Shown here: positions 1 to 10,214 of the stretch, piece by piece
How positions within the stretch are numbered: the first letter of the stretch is position 1
How the letters are laid out: each line of letters opens with the position of its first letter
Origin: Chara braunii
Taxonomy: Eukaryota; Streptophyta; Charophyceae; Charales; Characeae
Direction: 5' to 3'
NCBI GenBank assembly: GCA_003427395.1
Contig: BFEA01000378.1
Location: forward strand, 1,044,726 to 1,098,641
Length of the DNA stretch: 53,916 bases
Notes under the pieces: generated by a model
Seen by the model: only the letters and a program-made list of their open reading frames with translations
What the model was told of the DNA's origin: nothing
Databases searched by the model: none
Made by a program: the position numbers and the translations under genes

Positions 1-364
1 TCAACTTCATCAACGTGGCGAGCCTTGTACGTTAGAGGCACAGTGGAGGAGGCGTTAAGAAGACTGAGAAACTGAATGATTTCAATGTGTCTTTGTTTTT
101 TGATCCTTTGATTCAGTGTAAATAATTTTTGTAAAAGACTGAAAGAAATAATAATACTGTGAAACAAAGTGTCATTCTGGTTTGTCTGTCTCTTTGCCTG
201 TCTTTCCTTTCATTTTTCTTTTCTTTGCTAATCTTGTTTCTTCTTCTACTTCACATGCTCATGCTCTTAGTCAATAGTTCTGTGACAATATATATATGTG
301 TGTGTGTGTGTACCTATGCTAGATTTTCGCGTGGCCTAAGGGGCCAGCGTACTAAGGATTTAAC
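1..364. other. No gene seen; short AT/GT microsatellite
   Basis: I see no supportable gene here. An alternating (TA)n(TG)n microsatellite lies at about 288-311. The sequence is T-rich on the plus strand (roughly 160-260), and the reading frames there look like low-complexity translation of that composition. It may be the far part of the L-type LTR that follows, but similarity to the other two L copies fades below about position 365. Confidence 0.5.
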
Positions 365-1340
365 TAGTGGTGGAGATTGAGAAAAGGAGGAAGACCCCTC
401 TATTTGTTTGTATGCTTCTTGAAGAATTCTTAGTCGGACGTTGGTCCTGGGTTTGGATTCGAGGTCCTTGTCTAGACATCCCAGACCCTAGACTCTGCAT
501 GGAAGGGATTACCCCTCGGGCAGAGCCTATTTGCCTTGCCTGCCGAGACACTGAAGCCAAAGGTCGGAGGTCTCGCGGCGGCCTCACGACTATTCCTTCA
601 GCCGTGCAATATCGTGAGGGGGTACGCCCTCACGATACTTCGAGTCTGACACTTGAGTGTCATAAGCGGTACTCGGATCCACGAGGGACTGCATAGTACG
701 CCATCATTGCGACTGGTTGCTTACGCTTGCATTGTGAGTCGATACGAGTTAGCCCTGCGTCCGCGCAATTTTATACTAAGTCTTGCGCGCAACGCCTATC
801 TGATTTTCGCATCGGAAAGTTATGGGACGGCTACCGAGGGACTAGGAGCGTGGTCGCGTTGCTTGTTTGTGTCGCTTCGGGTATGTATATGTGAGTGTGT
901 GTTTTTAAGTTTTATGTTCTTTATAGTGGTGTGCGCGTGGTGTGTGGGATGCGTCCTAGTCGACCGACGACGGGTCGCGCTTGGGACTTCAGCCCCCCCA
1001 AGAGGCGTATTGCCGCGCGTACCCCCTATGCTACAGCGAACGAGAAACGCCCTCGGCTGGTCCACCTCTGCGATTGCATCTGATTAGCTTTCGTACTGTG
1101 GACTGGTAGCTCGGCGGGTATACGCCCACCGAAGGGAGGTGGCATCTCCCGTGAGGTGGAGGTAAGCCGTGCCTCGCGTAGGCCCTATCCTGTCGTAGGG
1201 GCTCGCGAGAGGTATGGATGGCACACTCGGCCGGAGCGGCTTGCGGAAGCTCCATGTATATTCGCGACGAAGGAACAGGCCAACTCCGGCCGGGAGGGTC
1301 CTGCGTTGCCTCGTGCGGTGCCGGACCGATGTGCTCGACA
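365..1340 (+). repeat. LTR fragment of family L (third copy)
   Basis: On the reverse strand this interval matches the sequences starting at 15069 and 27909 over about 1 kb. The shared edge reads TGTCGAG on the minus strand, starting at 1340, so it ends CTCGACA on the plus strand. With the orientation deduced from the primer-binding site beside the 27909 copy, this is a plus-oriented LTR whose CA end is at 1340. What follows at 1341 is gag coding sequence rather than a primer-binding site. It is therefore a 3' or solo LTR inserted in gag. It is clearly more diverged than the other two copies are from each other. The left edge is not resolved. Confidence 0.7.
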
Positions 1341-2127
1341 GCGTTGTTGCTGCGACCACGACCATTTTCGGACCACGTTGATCTCTGCTCGGGCCTGCGG
1401 AAGACGAACCGCAAACGTTGCGGGCTTCCGCGTTCGTGATAATAATCTGCGAGATCTTGTTGAATAATACATCACTTGTGGTGAGTGTCTCCGCGACTTG
1501 CGTCAATGCATTCTACAATGCCGGGCATGACCTCGTAATGAAGTAGTGTTTGACACCCGTGAAATGGACGGTAAGTCGGGCGTGGATTCTGGGCGTTGGT
1601 ACTCGCCGATCCAATCCAAGCTCAGCAAGGAGTTCTGGTGGAACTTCTGCAGTCTCAATCACTTGGAACTCAGGCGTGTGACATGCTGTCGTGAGATCAG
1701 TCGAATTGATCTTTGTATGCAGCTCACAAATTACGACCTTGTGCGAGGATAACATATTGTCAAGCCATGCTTGAGCTGCTTAACCGGTGGTAGTGACAGG
1801 CATGTCGGCTGGTGTTGCCCACGTTGTACATGTGCAACCACAACTCGAATTGTCACCACCACGGAATTGGATCGGTCTTCGATGCATCGCAGAAAATCGC
1901 GAAATTATCCAACTTGGGGACACGTTTGTGAGATGACGAGACTGGGCTTGCGGCTGCTGCACGAATCTGCTGCTCCAAGTATTGATCGGTGGACTGGAGT
2001 TGCTGATTCGTTGCCTGCTGCTGCTTAGCACCATCTTTGAGAGTGCTTATGTCAATCTCCAAAGCGTTGATGTGATCCAGAATGTTGGAGGAGGTCAACG
2101 GTTGTTGCTGCAACAGGCCATTGTTCC
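1341..2127 (-). pseudogene. gag: Ty3/gypsy gag remnant (G0)
   Basis: Read on the minus strand from 2127 down to 1341, three frames in succession give gag-like protein. The first has a glutamine-rich coiled-coil part and a segment with VPKLDNFAIFCDASKTD followed by a WW pair (about 2120-1853). The second covers a LSSHKVVICELHTKI segment (about 1755-1600). The third has HYFITRSCPAL and then TQVAETLTTSDVLFNKISQI (about 1560-1400). This order is that of the capsid region of a plant-type gypsy gag, which packages the RNA. Frameshifts and an unmatched stretch near 1620-1690 show decay. Both ends are cut by LTRs: family L at 1340 and LTR1 at 2128. No start, knuckle or protease remains. Confidence 0.65.
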
Positions 2128-3041
2128 TGCAATCGAGTTGTCCTTTCCTCGCAAAGCATGCATGCAAACAGATGACATTCAAACTTGGCGTGATGCGCCC
2201 ACACGAAGCTCAGAGATAAATCATGGCTAGGAACACAACTAAGATCCTAACTTGTCTTAGGTGGTTGTCGCTCATGGCGCTAGATAGAAATTCCCATCTG
2301 ATCAACTGTATCCACCAGCAACTTATTCACACACACGCATGCACTATTGAATCACCCTGGATCTCCCGCACACATACACACACATAACACCTATACACAA
2401 ACTAACCTATCGTACATGGCAGCTATGGTTGCGTTCTCCCTCCTAGACTAACTCGCGGCCATTCCTCCTCTTAGCCCTCTTCTTCTTCGGGCACATGCAG
2501 ACCTTCGTAGCAAAAGATGCTCCGACAACGCTTTCGCATGACTCAGAGGTAAAATGAATGAATGACTTGACGCTGCCTACTTATTTATACTTCGGATTGT
2601 CGCTGGTCTGCCCTTGGACCCTGGGCCCGGGGTGTGCACAGTCCAACATGGTACTTGTTGACTAGACAAAGTGCACCTTGGGACTGGGTACAGTTGACAA
2701 GGCTAGGTAGGACTAAGGCTGTCCTTTGCCGAGTCTGCTAGGACTGCCCTCTGCTGACTGAAACGGGGACTGACTCCTACTACTCACGAAAGGCCAGTTT
2801 CGGAGCTTCTAGAAGGCCGTGGACTTGACTTTTCGGAATTGTAGCAGATATGACCCATACTCACTCTACGACTCCTAAGACTAAGGTCTATTGGTCTAAC
2901 CCATGCGACCTTACTATATACAACAATCGAACATACGACTTTCAAGAAAGAGGTCGAGGGTTCAACCACACGGGTCAACGGGTATTGTATAAGGGTGAAG
3001 GGATAGGTCTAGGGATCGAGCCTTGGGTATTGCATTTGTCA
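2128..3041 (-). repeat. LTR1, copy 1 (3' LTR of element 1)
   Basis: It matches 42548-43490 over its full length and 53634-53916 in part. All three copies share a left edge beginning TGCAATC. Copies 1 and 2 share a right edge that reads TGACA on the minus strand, giving the TG...CA limits of an LTR in minus orientation. A TATA-like GTATAAATAA lies on the minus strand at 2590-2581, and the equivalent site is present in copy 2. It sits directly downstream of element 1's integrase tail. No 5-bp target duplication is visible at 2123-2127 versus 3042-3046. Confidence 0.72.
2581..2590 (-). promoter_or_regulatory. TATA-like box of LTR1
   Basis: GTATAAATAA on the minus strand is conserved at the matching place in the second LTR1 (43006-42997). 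It lies about mid-LTR, where the U3/R boundary promoter of a minus-oriented LTR is expected. The transcription start is not determined. Confidence 0.45.
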
Positions 3042-3103
3042 CCGTAGTAGGTGAAAACTGTTTCACTCCCGCCGGCTCACATCCGAGGTTTTCCGAGAAT
3101 ACT

Positions 3104-3643
3104 TTAGTGAAAGACAAGACCTTTACCCTTCCTTTCTTTGTCATGGGCATTGACTATGTCAGAAGCGGTCTCTAAAAGTCCGGTTCTTGTGAACCATTGG
3201 CCGTCCTCCGGTTCCTGATAAGCGGACCTGACTGTATACTGCTTATGTGGACGACCTCTACCTCCGGTCCTAAGCACATCCTCTTCCACAATGCAATCTA
3301 TATCGTATGTGCCATCCATATCGGGTGGGATCATCGATCGACGGGACAAAAATTGTTGAATAGTGACACAAGGTAGTAGCTTGGACGCGTGGGAGGCTGG
3401 GTATGTGTGGAGGTGTGGTGGAATCTCTACTATGTAAGACTGTCCGTCCTCCCCACGTTTCACTTCTAGTACAGGCCACGGTCCCCTATACGCGGGTAAC
3501 AACTTTCGTGAGATGTTTTTTTCTGGCGCGAACTCCTTGGACTTGACCCAGACTAAATCACCTACCTCGAATTGTGACAATCGACGATGTTTGTTAACTT
3601 GCTCTATCATTCTGTGTTGAGACTTTCTCAGATTGTTGGTCAC
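3104..3643 (-). pseudogene. pol: Element 1 integrase C-terminus and chromodomain-like tail
   Basis: A 179-residue open frame. Near its start the NKHRRLSQFEVGDLVWVKS segment is the SH3-like integrase C-terminal entry. It is followed by PAYRGPWPVLEV and PPHLHTYPASHASKLLP, the usual GPY/F-like region. The end (IDCIVEEDVLRTGGRGRPHKQY, then WFTRTGLLETASDIV) resembles the chromodomain-like tail of chromovirus-type integrases, a module used to direct insertion to chromatin. The first methionine is internal to a longer polyprotein, so the start is not a real gene start. The upstream junction to the integrase core is frameshifted. Confidence 0.75.
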
Positions 3644-4480
3644 TCTTGCAATTTCCTTCTCATGTTGTAATGCAATTTCTCTAGTTTCGGGTGGTAGTCT
3701 CTGTATTTGGTCACGGTTCAGTCGTTTAAATGCTTGCGTGGTCTAAAGGACTTGTGCAACTCATTGGGAGTTCGACAGGTAGCTAGATGAACACTATTGT
3801 TGTAAGCGCTAGCTACCTTAGGAAGCATCTCATCCTAACTAATCCGGTCTACTATACATCCTGAGTATCTGTTGCAGGATCTTATTCATCTGTTTAGTCT
3901 GGCCGTTAGTCTGTGGATGATGACCAGATGACATCAACAACTTCGAGCCATAGACTCGCATAAGTTCCTGCTAGTGGTGACTAGTAAATTGTGTATCCCT
4001 ATCACTAACTATGGATAGCCTAGTGCCATGTTTGCTTACCCAGGAATCAAAAAACTTTTCTATGACTAATTTTGTATGTGCCTCATAAGTCAAAGGAACA
4101 AAAACTGCGGTTTTGCTGAAGCGATGTGCTGTGATCATGACTTGGCTCTTGCCATGCCTAATCTTGACAACAACATCCATAAAATCGATGGACAGAGACT
4201 CTTCGGGACCTGAAGGGATAGGCAAGGGTCTGAGAAGATCCAAAGGGGCTCGCATCGTAGTTTTGTTGCGCTGGCATACTTTGCAACTACGGACATACTC
4301 TATACAGTCAGCTTTCATGCCAGGCCATGTATAGGCACGTGTCAGGTTGGCTAATGTCTTTTGCCAGCCAAAGTGCCCTTCTATATCGTGTGAACACGAT
4401 TGCTCCAATGTAATCAGACCTACTGAGAGCATTTGCAACCACTTTGTACTTCCCTTAAACAGGTTTGAGCTCAAAGTCAA
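3644..4480 (-). pseudogene. pol: Element 1 integrase core, frameshifted
   Basis: From 4480 the frame shows an HHCC zinc-binding N-terminus (HDIEGHFG, then SCKVCQRNK), the first catalytic Asp in SIDFMDVV, and the second in IVSDRDTQFTS near 3985. The frame stops at 3971. The remaining third, where the catalytic Glu should lie (about 3970-3650), is only recognisable in pieces across frames. DDE integrases join the element's ends to host DNA; this copy cannot make an intact one. A residue usually Asp before RFSK has become His (AHRFSK). Confidence 0.7.
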
Positions 4481-4499
4481 ATTAATCTATCTTTGCAGT

Positions 4500-5870
4500 G
4501 CACCTAGTAAGCTTAGGTGTCATCTTGGCTTGCGTTTTCAGCCACCTAAATGTCTCGTGGTCTGAATAAACTTTGAAGTGTCCCCCAAGCAAGTGATGTC
4601 TCTAGATGATCCAATGCTTGCCTGAGAGCGTAGAGTTCCCTCTCATAAGTTTAGGCAGCTACCTTCTCCGAAGGCAACCTAGCAAACATGAACTCTACGG
4701 GGCTATACCCGTTACCATCATCTTGCTGCAATACAACACCAATGCCATACGGACTTTGGTCTGTAGTGACGACAAAAGGTAAGGATGGATCAGCTACCTT
4801 GAGGAGTGGATACTCTACCAAGGCCCGTTTTAACTTCTTCAGGGACAAGGTGCAGTCTTGGTCCCACCTCCAGATTGCTTTTTTCTTTAGTAGTTTGCGA
4901 AGGGGAGCAGCGATAACAAAGAAGTTTCTAACAAATTTCCTGTAGTAGTTGACCAGTCCTAGGAATGATCTCAACTTTGTTAGTGTATGAGGAGATGGGC
5001 AGTCTCTAATCGCTGCGATCTTGCTGCTATCAGGTTTTATGCCATCACCGTCCAAGACGTGGCCCAAGTACATGATTTCGGTCTTGGACCGCTCACACTT
5101 TTTCAAATTGATCTTGAAGTTTGCCTCGCGCAACTTCTCCAATATCTCCCTCAGATGAGCCTCATGCTCCTGGAGGGTGTTACTAAAGACCAAGATATCA
5201 TCTAAATTTACTACTACGAATCTGTCTAGCCACGACCTAAAAAAATCGCTCATAGCGTTGGAAAGTGGCTGGTGCATTCGTTAGTCCAAAGGGCATCACT
5301 ATGAATTCGTAATGCCCGTATCTTGTTCTGAACGCCGTTTTGTACTGTTTATTTAGGGTGAACCTTAGTTTGATGGTACCCTGACTTCAAATCTATCTTG
5401 GTAGAGTACTTGCAGCCTTGCACTCGATCTAACATATCATCTTCGGGGCAGTGGTTCTGCATTCTTGACGGTAATGGCGTTGAGACCCCTATAATGAATG
5501 CACATTTTCAACTCTCCCTCTTTCTTGGGGACAAATAGGACAGGTGCTCCAAATGGAGACGAACTGAGCCTAATCGAACCCTTTTTGAGAAACTTGTCTA
5601 ACTACTTGTGCAACTTGACTCTTGAGGAGACATTTTGTAGACTGCTCCTGAGGGAGTTTTACTGCCAGGCTCTATCTCGATACGATGTTGGATGGGACTC
5701 GGGACTACTCCTGAAGGAGCTTCTGACAAGTTTGTGTACTTGTCCAACAACTTGGCAATAACGGGGTTGGTGGGTTCCTCTTTCTTAGGCTCGATGACCG
5801 GCGTGACGTAGTTGCTCCTCCTTAACTAATCGCGCAAATGCAGGAGATTGAGACAGCAATGTGCTAAGGA
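4500..5870 (-). pseudogene. pol: Element 1 reverse transcriptase and RNase H, broken
   Basis: The clean part (5277-4651) runs from the RT palm through the connection to the start of RNase H. It contains RFVVVNLDDILVFS, where the usual YxDD Tyr is Asn, then YLGHVLDGDGIKPDS and LRSFLGLVNYYRKF, then the RNase H start VVTTDQSPYGIG, where the catalytic DAS context is altered. Upstream (5870-5278) the fingers and palm ([35 protein letters not shown]) can be followed only across several frames with stops. RT copies element RNA and RNase H degrades the hybrid; both are inactive here. Confidence 0.75.
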
Positions 5871-5929
5871 GTTATCTACTTCTGACACATGAAACAGGCA
5901 GGCCTTCTTAACACCACCTGACGGACTAG

Positions 5930-6185
5930 GAAGTCTACACATGTTCTCGCAAATGCAGTGTGGCTCCTGCTGCCTCTCCCCAATCCATTCCTAATACCAT
6001 ATCAAACGGGAGATCATCTTGACGAGGAGATTGAGGGAATGTAGAACTTTCTCTGCCTTCCCATCCGCCTCTAGGCGAAAATACGCCTGGACTCCCTCGA
6101 CATAATCCTTGATTCGCATTGTGCGACTATCAGCAAGGATGCTGACTATAAGTTCTTCTAGCTTTTGGACTTTCAAGCTGGAGCT
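5930..6185 (-). pseudogene. pol: Element 1 protease, C-terminal part
   Basis: The minus frame from 6176 reads KVQKLEELIVSILADSRTM, then KDYVEGVQAYFRLEADGKAE. This is the flap-to-C-terminal part of a gypsy retropepsin. It loses frame near 5990, before the LGMDW motif. Its N-terminal half lies at 6898-6975, on the other side of the transposon at 6190-6893. Confidence 0.65.
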
Positions 6186-6897
6186 TTAAACCACCAGTAC
6201 ATGGCCTCAGCCTTGCAGCAAAATAAGTTGTCGCCACAAGAAGTAAAAGGCGGGCTCGGGGCAGGGTCGGAGCGTCAGAAGGTTTTCCAATTTTTGGGCC
6301 CATGTCAAATCCTCACGTGCCAAAAAACAAAACAAGCTTTGACCGTCATTGCAGTTGGATACACTTTTGGGAGCACTTCATGCGAGTCTGTCCCCAGTGA
6401 GGGCACTTCGGCAGAATGAAGAACGCAGGGAGCACGACTGTCAGGCTCACAAAAAAAAAAAAAAAAAAAAAAAACAACGAAGCTTTGGCTGTGAAAGTGG
6501 TTGGATGCTTTTCAACGGCGCTAGTGTGAGTATGCCCTCAACGAGGGCGTTTTGAGCAAGAGGAATATGAGCTGCCTTGCTGGCAGGGAAAGGAAGAAAA
6601 AAACAAATGGAGAAAAAAAGAAAATACAGCAACATTTCCCTCTCCCTGTAATAGTGGTTAGATGCATTATGGAAAGTGATCACTTCATTATGCCCTCCAT
6701 GACGTCCTTCCACGACAGTATTGATCTCTGGCTTGTTTGTTCCTTTCTTTTTGTTTTTCCTTCAGTCCGACCATCGACACTGGGTGCCACTTTCGAAATT
6801 CCCATGCATGTACCCTCACGCAGAAGGCTCGGAAAATAGCGGCGCGCAGTGGGCAGGTAGCTTTGGGATTTCAGGTGGGGGTGTATTGGTGGTTTAA
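6186..6897. mobile_element. Non-autonomous TIR element (704 bp) with TTAA duplication
   Basis: The insertion occupies 6190-6893. Its ends are inverted: ACCACCAGTACA at 6190-6201 and TGTATTGGTGGT at 6882-6893 (11 of 12 paired). TTAA flanks both sides (6186-6189 and 6894-6897). The flanks are the two halves of element 1's protease frame, so the empty site is evident from context. The interior contains a 24-base A run (about 6451-6474), a hairpin with GCCCTC/GAGGGC arms near 6533, and no transposase. TTAA duplication is typical of piggyBac-type elements. A TA duplication with ends one base longer (Tc1/mariner style) fits equally well, and the terminal bases are not classical piggyBac. Confidence 0.75.
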
Positions 6898-6975
6898 CTT
6901 CCGCAGCGCTTTACGACTAATATAGCTACGGGTAGCCCCACTGTCTATATGGGCCCCTACTCTTCCTCTAAAAAT
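6898..6975 (-). pseudogene. pol: Element 1 protease, active-site part
   Basis: On the minus strand this stretch encodes a retropepsin active site of the form IDSGATRSYIS followed by RKALRK. The Asp-Ser-Gly triad of the aspartic protease is preserved. It is cut directly afterwards by the TIR element at 6893. In the uninterrupted order it would lead into the segment at 6185-5930. Confidence 0.65.
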
Positions 6976-9218
6976 CTCTACATCTGCTATCAACAACTGT
7001 CCTTTACCTTATTTCTTATCCTTGGCCCAGAATGGCATTCTCTCCTTCAATTCTTCTGCTAGGCCAATGAGGAAAGCGCCTAGAGAGCCTTTAACACATG
7101 CAGTCTCTAGACAGCTAACTAAATGCTGGCCAGCAACCTCTGTTGTAGACACATGTGGAGTGGGAGTTTCTACTTGGCGCGTGCGCTCATCTCCACAAGG
7201 TCTAAAGGTAAGGGCAGTTGCTACTCCTACCGACGGTTGCCTTTTGCTGACTCTGCAGCAGCTCGCTTGGCACCTCGATACCTTGGGCAAAATTTGATGA
7301 TATGTGAGGGTCACCGCAGAAAACGCATTGAAACCCGTCTATCCTTTTCTGCCAATCAGTTTGCTCAATGTCCAATGTTTCCCAGGGCTGGCCCTCAGGC
7401 TGACCAAGGTGCCAACCACCCCCTCTGGGAGGTGATCGATTTGAACGAGGGCGGTTCGACGAGGGACCTTGACCCCTGCCTCCCGCTTGGCGGTTTCCTC
7501 TGCCGCCAACCCCTTGGACGCCTTGTCCTTGACCACCTCGGCCTGGCCACCTCGGCCTTGACCTCTTCCTCCTCCTTGCAATCTCCCTCCGGCCGTGACA
7601 GCAGTGTAGGTATTCCCCTGACCTTCACCATTGTCTGACTCGTCCAGGCCCCACTCTATTTCGTTGTAAAGGACCTCTTCCAGACCACCCTCTTCTAGAG
7701 TAAGGATGAGACTATCCTTGGCCTTAACTTAGCTCATGATGGTCTGGTCCTTCCACTTTTTGGCCTTGGCAAGGTCCTTGTGCCGAAGTGATTATTGGCG
7801 CGCACTGGGCCTCGAAAGCAACAACCTCGCGATTTAGCGTGTTGTTTGTAATGTCAGGCTGTTGCTTTCTGGTGGAGAAGTGCCCGTGTAAATCCTCGGG
7901 CATGGCGCAGTAGAACAGTTGGACAAGTTGGGTTTCAGTGACCCCATGTCCGAGGACAACGGCAAGCTCGTCCATAGCAGCTTTGAGTTCTCGTGCATTC
8001 CTCCATTGCCACATGTGGATCGTTCGCAATTTGTCACATGCCCCTAGTGACGTTTGCAAAGCGTTCGCGGAGAGGGGGGAAAAAAATTCACTCAAGTTAG
8101 TAATGGAGGAATGTGTGACCATGTCATTGTCACATTTGGCAGCACGCGCAAGCGACCCAGCAAAACTGGCCGCTTCTTCCTTCAGGGCTTGGAAGGCTAC
8201 GAGAACGTGGTTCTCTGGCGCGATATCCTGCAAGTGCAAATAGGACTTGATATTGGCTTCCCAATTATCGAAGTCCTCTCCCTTCTTCCCACCATAGGGT
8301 TCAGGGAATATGACCTTGACGCGCTCACGATGCGGCCGTGCCTCCTCTTCCTTGGGAACAACTATATTGGTGGACTGGAAGGCACTATCATGGCCCCTGA
8401 GGTAACACAACTGCTCTTGTTGGGCCTTCAACATAACATCCATGTTTTGGGAAAGGAGTTCTCTCCCAGTTGCCCCTGTTGCTCTGCAGCAGTTTTAACT
8501 CTCTCTTCATCTTCTTTGCCGCCTCCAATTGCCTCGTTCTCTCCCTCGCGAGGCGCAACTTCCACTCTAACTGCCTTTCATCTTCCTTGACCTGTCAGCG
8601 CAAGGGATCCTCCTCCCGTTCCAATTCTTGCCCCACCGCTTCTCTTTTTGCCTGGGAAACAAGTAACGTGGGGACTTCTCCAAGGCTAGATTAGCCACCC
8701 ACTCAGTCACCATCTTCTCCACCTTCACCTCTCGCTCTCGGGCAGTACTAGATTCCCCTCTCTCTTCAGTTCTCGCCATTCTTTGCAGGGGAACCTCTTC
8801 TTCTTCTTCTTCTTCTTCTTCTTCTTCTTCTTCTTGTCTTTTTCTTCTTCTACAACTGCTGCTACTACCTCTTTCTCCTTTTGAAGTCGTTTCAACTCTT
8901 CTTCCAACGCTTCTCTTTCTTGGCCTTCTCCGCCAGTAAGGCCACCTTCTTGGCGTGCTTCTCCAACTCGTTCTTCTCCTTCCTCGCCTTTTGTTCTGCC
9001 AGAATACTCGCAGCTTCCTCCTCCTGCTCCTTCATGTAAGGGGAGGTCCCTGTACCATTTCTCGTTGTGACTCTGCAGGTGAGAGTTTGCCAAAAGCCTA
9101 AAGGGAAAAGAAATTGGTAGAGGGTTCCCCACAAGAAGAACCCCACGAGCAAGGAGTACATCGGATAGTCATCCATGGTGTCAGGTGCACAACCAGTGGC
9201 AGTTCCACTCCTCACCAC
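6976..9218 (-). pseudogene. gag: Element 1 gag, frameshifted
   Basis: Minus-strand frames from 9218 down form a gag. The N-terminal part is a charged coiled coil (EQKARKEKNELEKHAKKVALL, about 9000-8900) with a lysine run encoded by a (CTT)n repeat. The longest clean frame (8443-7724) is the capsid region, with VKVIFPEPYGGKKGEDFDNW and LHLQDIAPENHVLVAFQALK. A Gly/Arg-rich linker (7581-7400) follows. A CCHC-type knuckle remnant (CVFCGDPH, about 7330-7290) then loses its last cysteine through a frame change. Gag builds the virus-like particle and binds RNA. The true start may be the ATG at about 9177, in the frame reading MDDYPMYSLLVGF. Confidence 0.7.
8797..8834. repeat. (CTT)n microsatellite inside gag
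   Basis: A run of CTT on the plus strand encodes poly-lysine on the minus strand, within the coiled-coil part of element 1's gag. It is probably an expanded coding repeat. Confidence 0.9.
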
Positions 9219-9815
9219 TAGGACTTGTCCAGCAACTCACTGATTGACTAACTCTCTAAGGGCCACAAAGTCTTCCCCTTCGTTCCAGTCAGGTTACCAC
9301 AACCGTTGGAAGCTTTCGCCACCACTGTCACCAAAACTTTCCACGATCCGAGTGCTCCTTGCACCCGCGATCAATCCCACATGACTTTCGCTCTTGTTCA
9401 TAACCCTGTCAACTATGGTCTCTAGCCTATAAGGTTGTGACTACATGACTCTACTGCGGATCAGGAGGCATTTAAGGAGATCCCCCGTAACTCCTCAGGA
9501 ATTCTTTAACGTCGCAGTCAGGACGACGTGATCAGCAGAGTCCTCTCAATACTTAGACAGTTGGATGCGCAGCCTACAACTCGGAGTTCAGGCCTACCCT
9601 GCCACATTGAGCAGCACGACGGTCTGTACCGGTCTTTGGGGGTCTTGTCCTTGGGACGTGTCAGTCGTTAGACGTGGTTTTAGCCCTACAAATTATGTGC
9701 ATGTTTGGTCACCACAACTCTATTGACCACATGCACAAAGTCCTTTCACCTCGACAGTAAGTGACTCGATGCAAAAAGAAGAGACAGACTGACGCTCAGC
9801 AAGTACCAAGGGTTT
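9219..9815. other. No gene seen; possible leader of element 1
   Basis: I find no coding frame. By position this would be the 5' untranslated leader of element 1 (minus strand). No initiator-Met or Asp primer-binding site and no copy of LTR1 is visible, so the 5' end of that element is missing or replaced. Confidence 0.4.
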
Positions 9816-9865
9816 GTGGACATAGGTGAGGGATTGGCCAAGGCTTGGAGAGATTATACCATACT

Positions 9866-9983
9866 CCAGCTTGGTCAAAATCTTGGTCAACGCCTCCGGT
9901 CAACGGTCTTGGTCAACGTTGGTCAAAATTGGTCAACACCTGGTCAAACTTTGCCAGTTGACTTCTTTGACCTCTCAGCTATG
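9866..9983 (-). promoter_or_regulatory. Cluster of TTGACC (W-box-like) motifs
   Basis: GGTCAA occurs seven times in about 80 bases (roughly 9873-9947), mostly as TTGGTCAA, and one TTGACC follows near 9972. Read on the minus strand each GGTCAA is TTGACC, which contains the TGAC core of the plant WRKY-binding W-box. Spacing is irregular (about 9-13 bases), as in a short degenerate tandem repeat. It is outside the LTR3 that starts at 10215. Whether it controls anything is unknown. Confidence 0.5.
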
Positions 9984-10214
9984 ACCGCCGACCCTTCTCC
10001 CTCGTCAGCCTTTCTTTTTCTCCTCTTGTCTTCTTCCTCACCTTACCTGAACTATGGCTTCCTACGCTTCCTTCTTCGTCTCTCCTCTCCCCCCCACTTT
10101 CTCTCTCTTTCAATCTTCTTTACTTCTGCCTTCGTCTTCTTCAGGTCCGAGCTCGGCGGCTATGGCCGCCACTTCGTGCATCCAATCTTTTGTCACTCTC
10201 TTTCTCTCTCTTTA

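Larger units (their letters stand above)
2128..9218 (-). mobile_element. Ty3/gypsy element 1, minus strand, decayed
   Basis: Reading right to left on the minus strand, the order is gag (9218-6976), protease (6975-5930, split by a transposon), RT and RNase H (5870-4500), integrase (4480-3644), integrase C-terminal and chromodomain-like tail (3643-3104), and an LTR (3041-2128). Domain order and orientation fit one Ty3/gypsy element with its 3' LTR. No matching 5' LTR or primer-binding site was found to the right of 9218. Many frameshifts and stops mean it cannot be autonomous now. Its LTR abuts an unrelated gag remnant at 2127, so the element probably inserted into older retrotransposon DNA. 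No target duplication could be matched. Confidence 0.75.
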
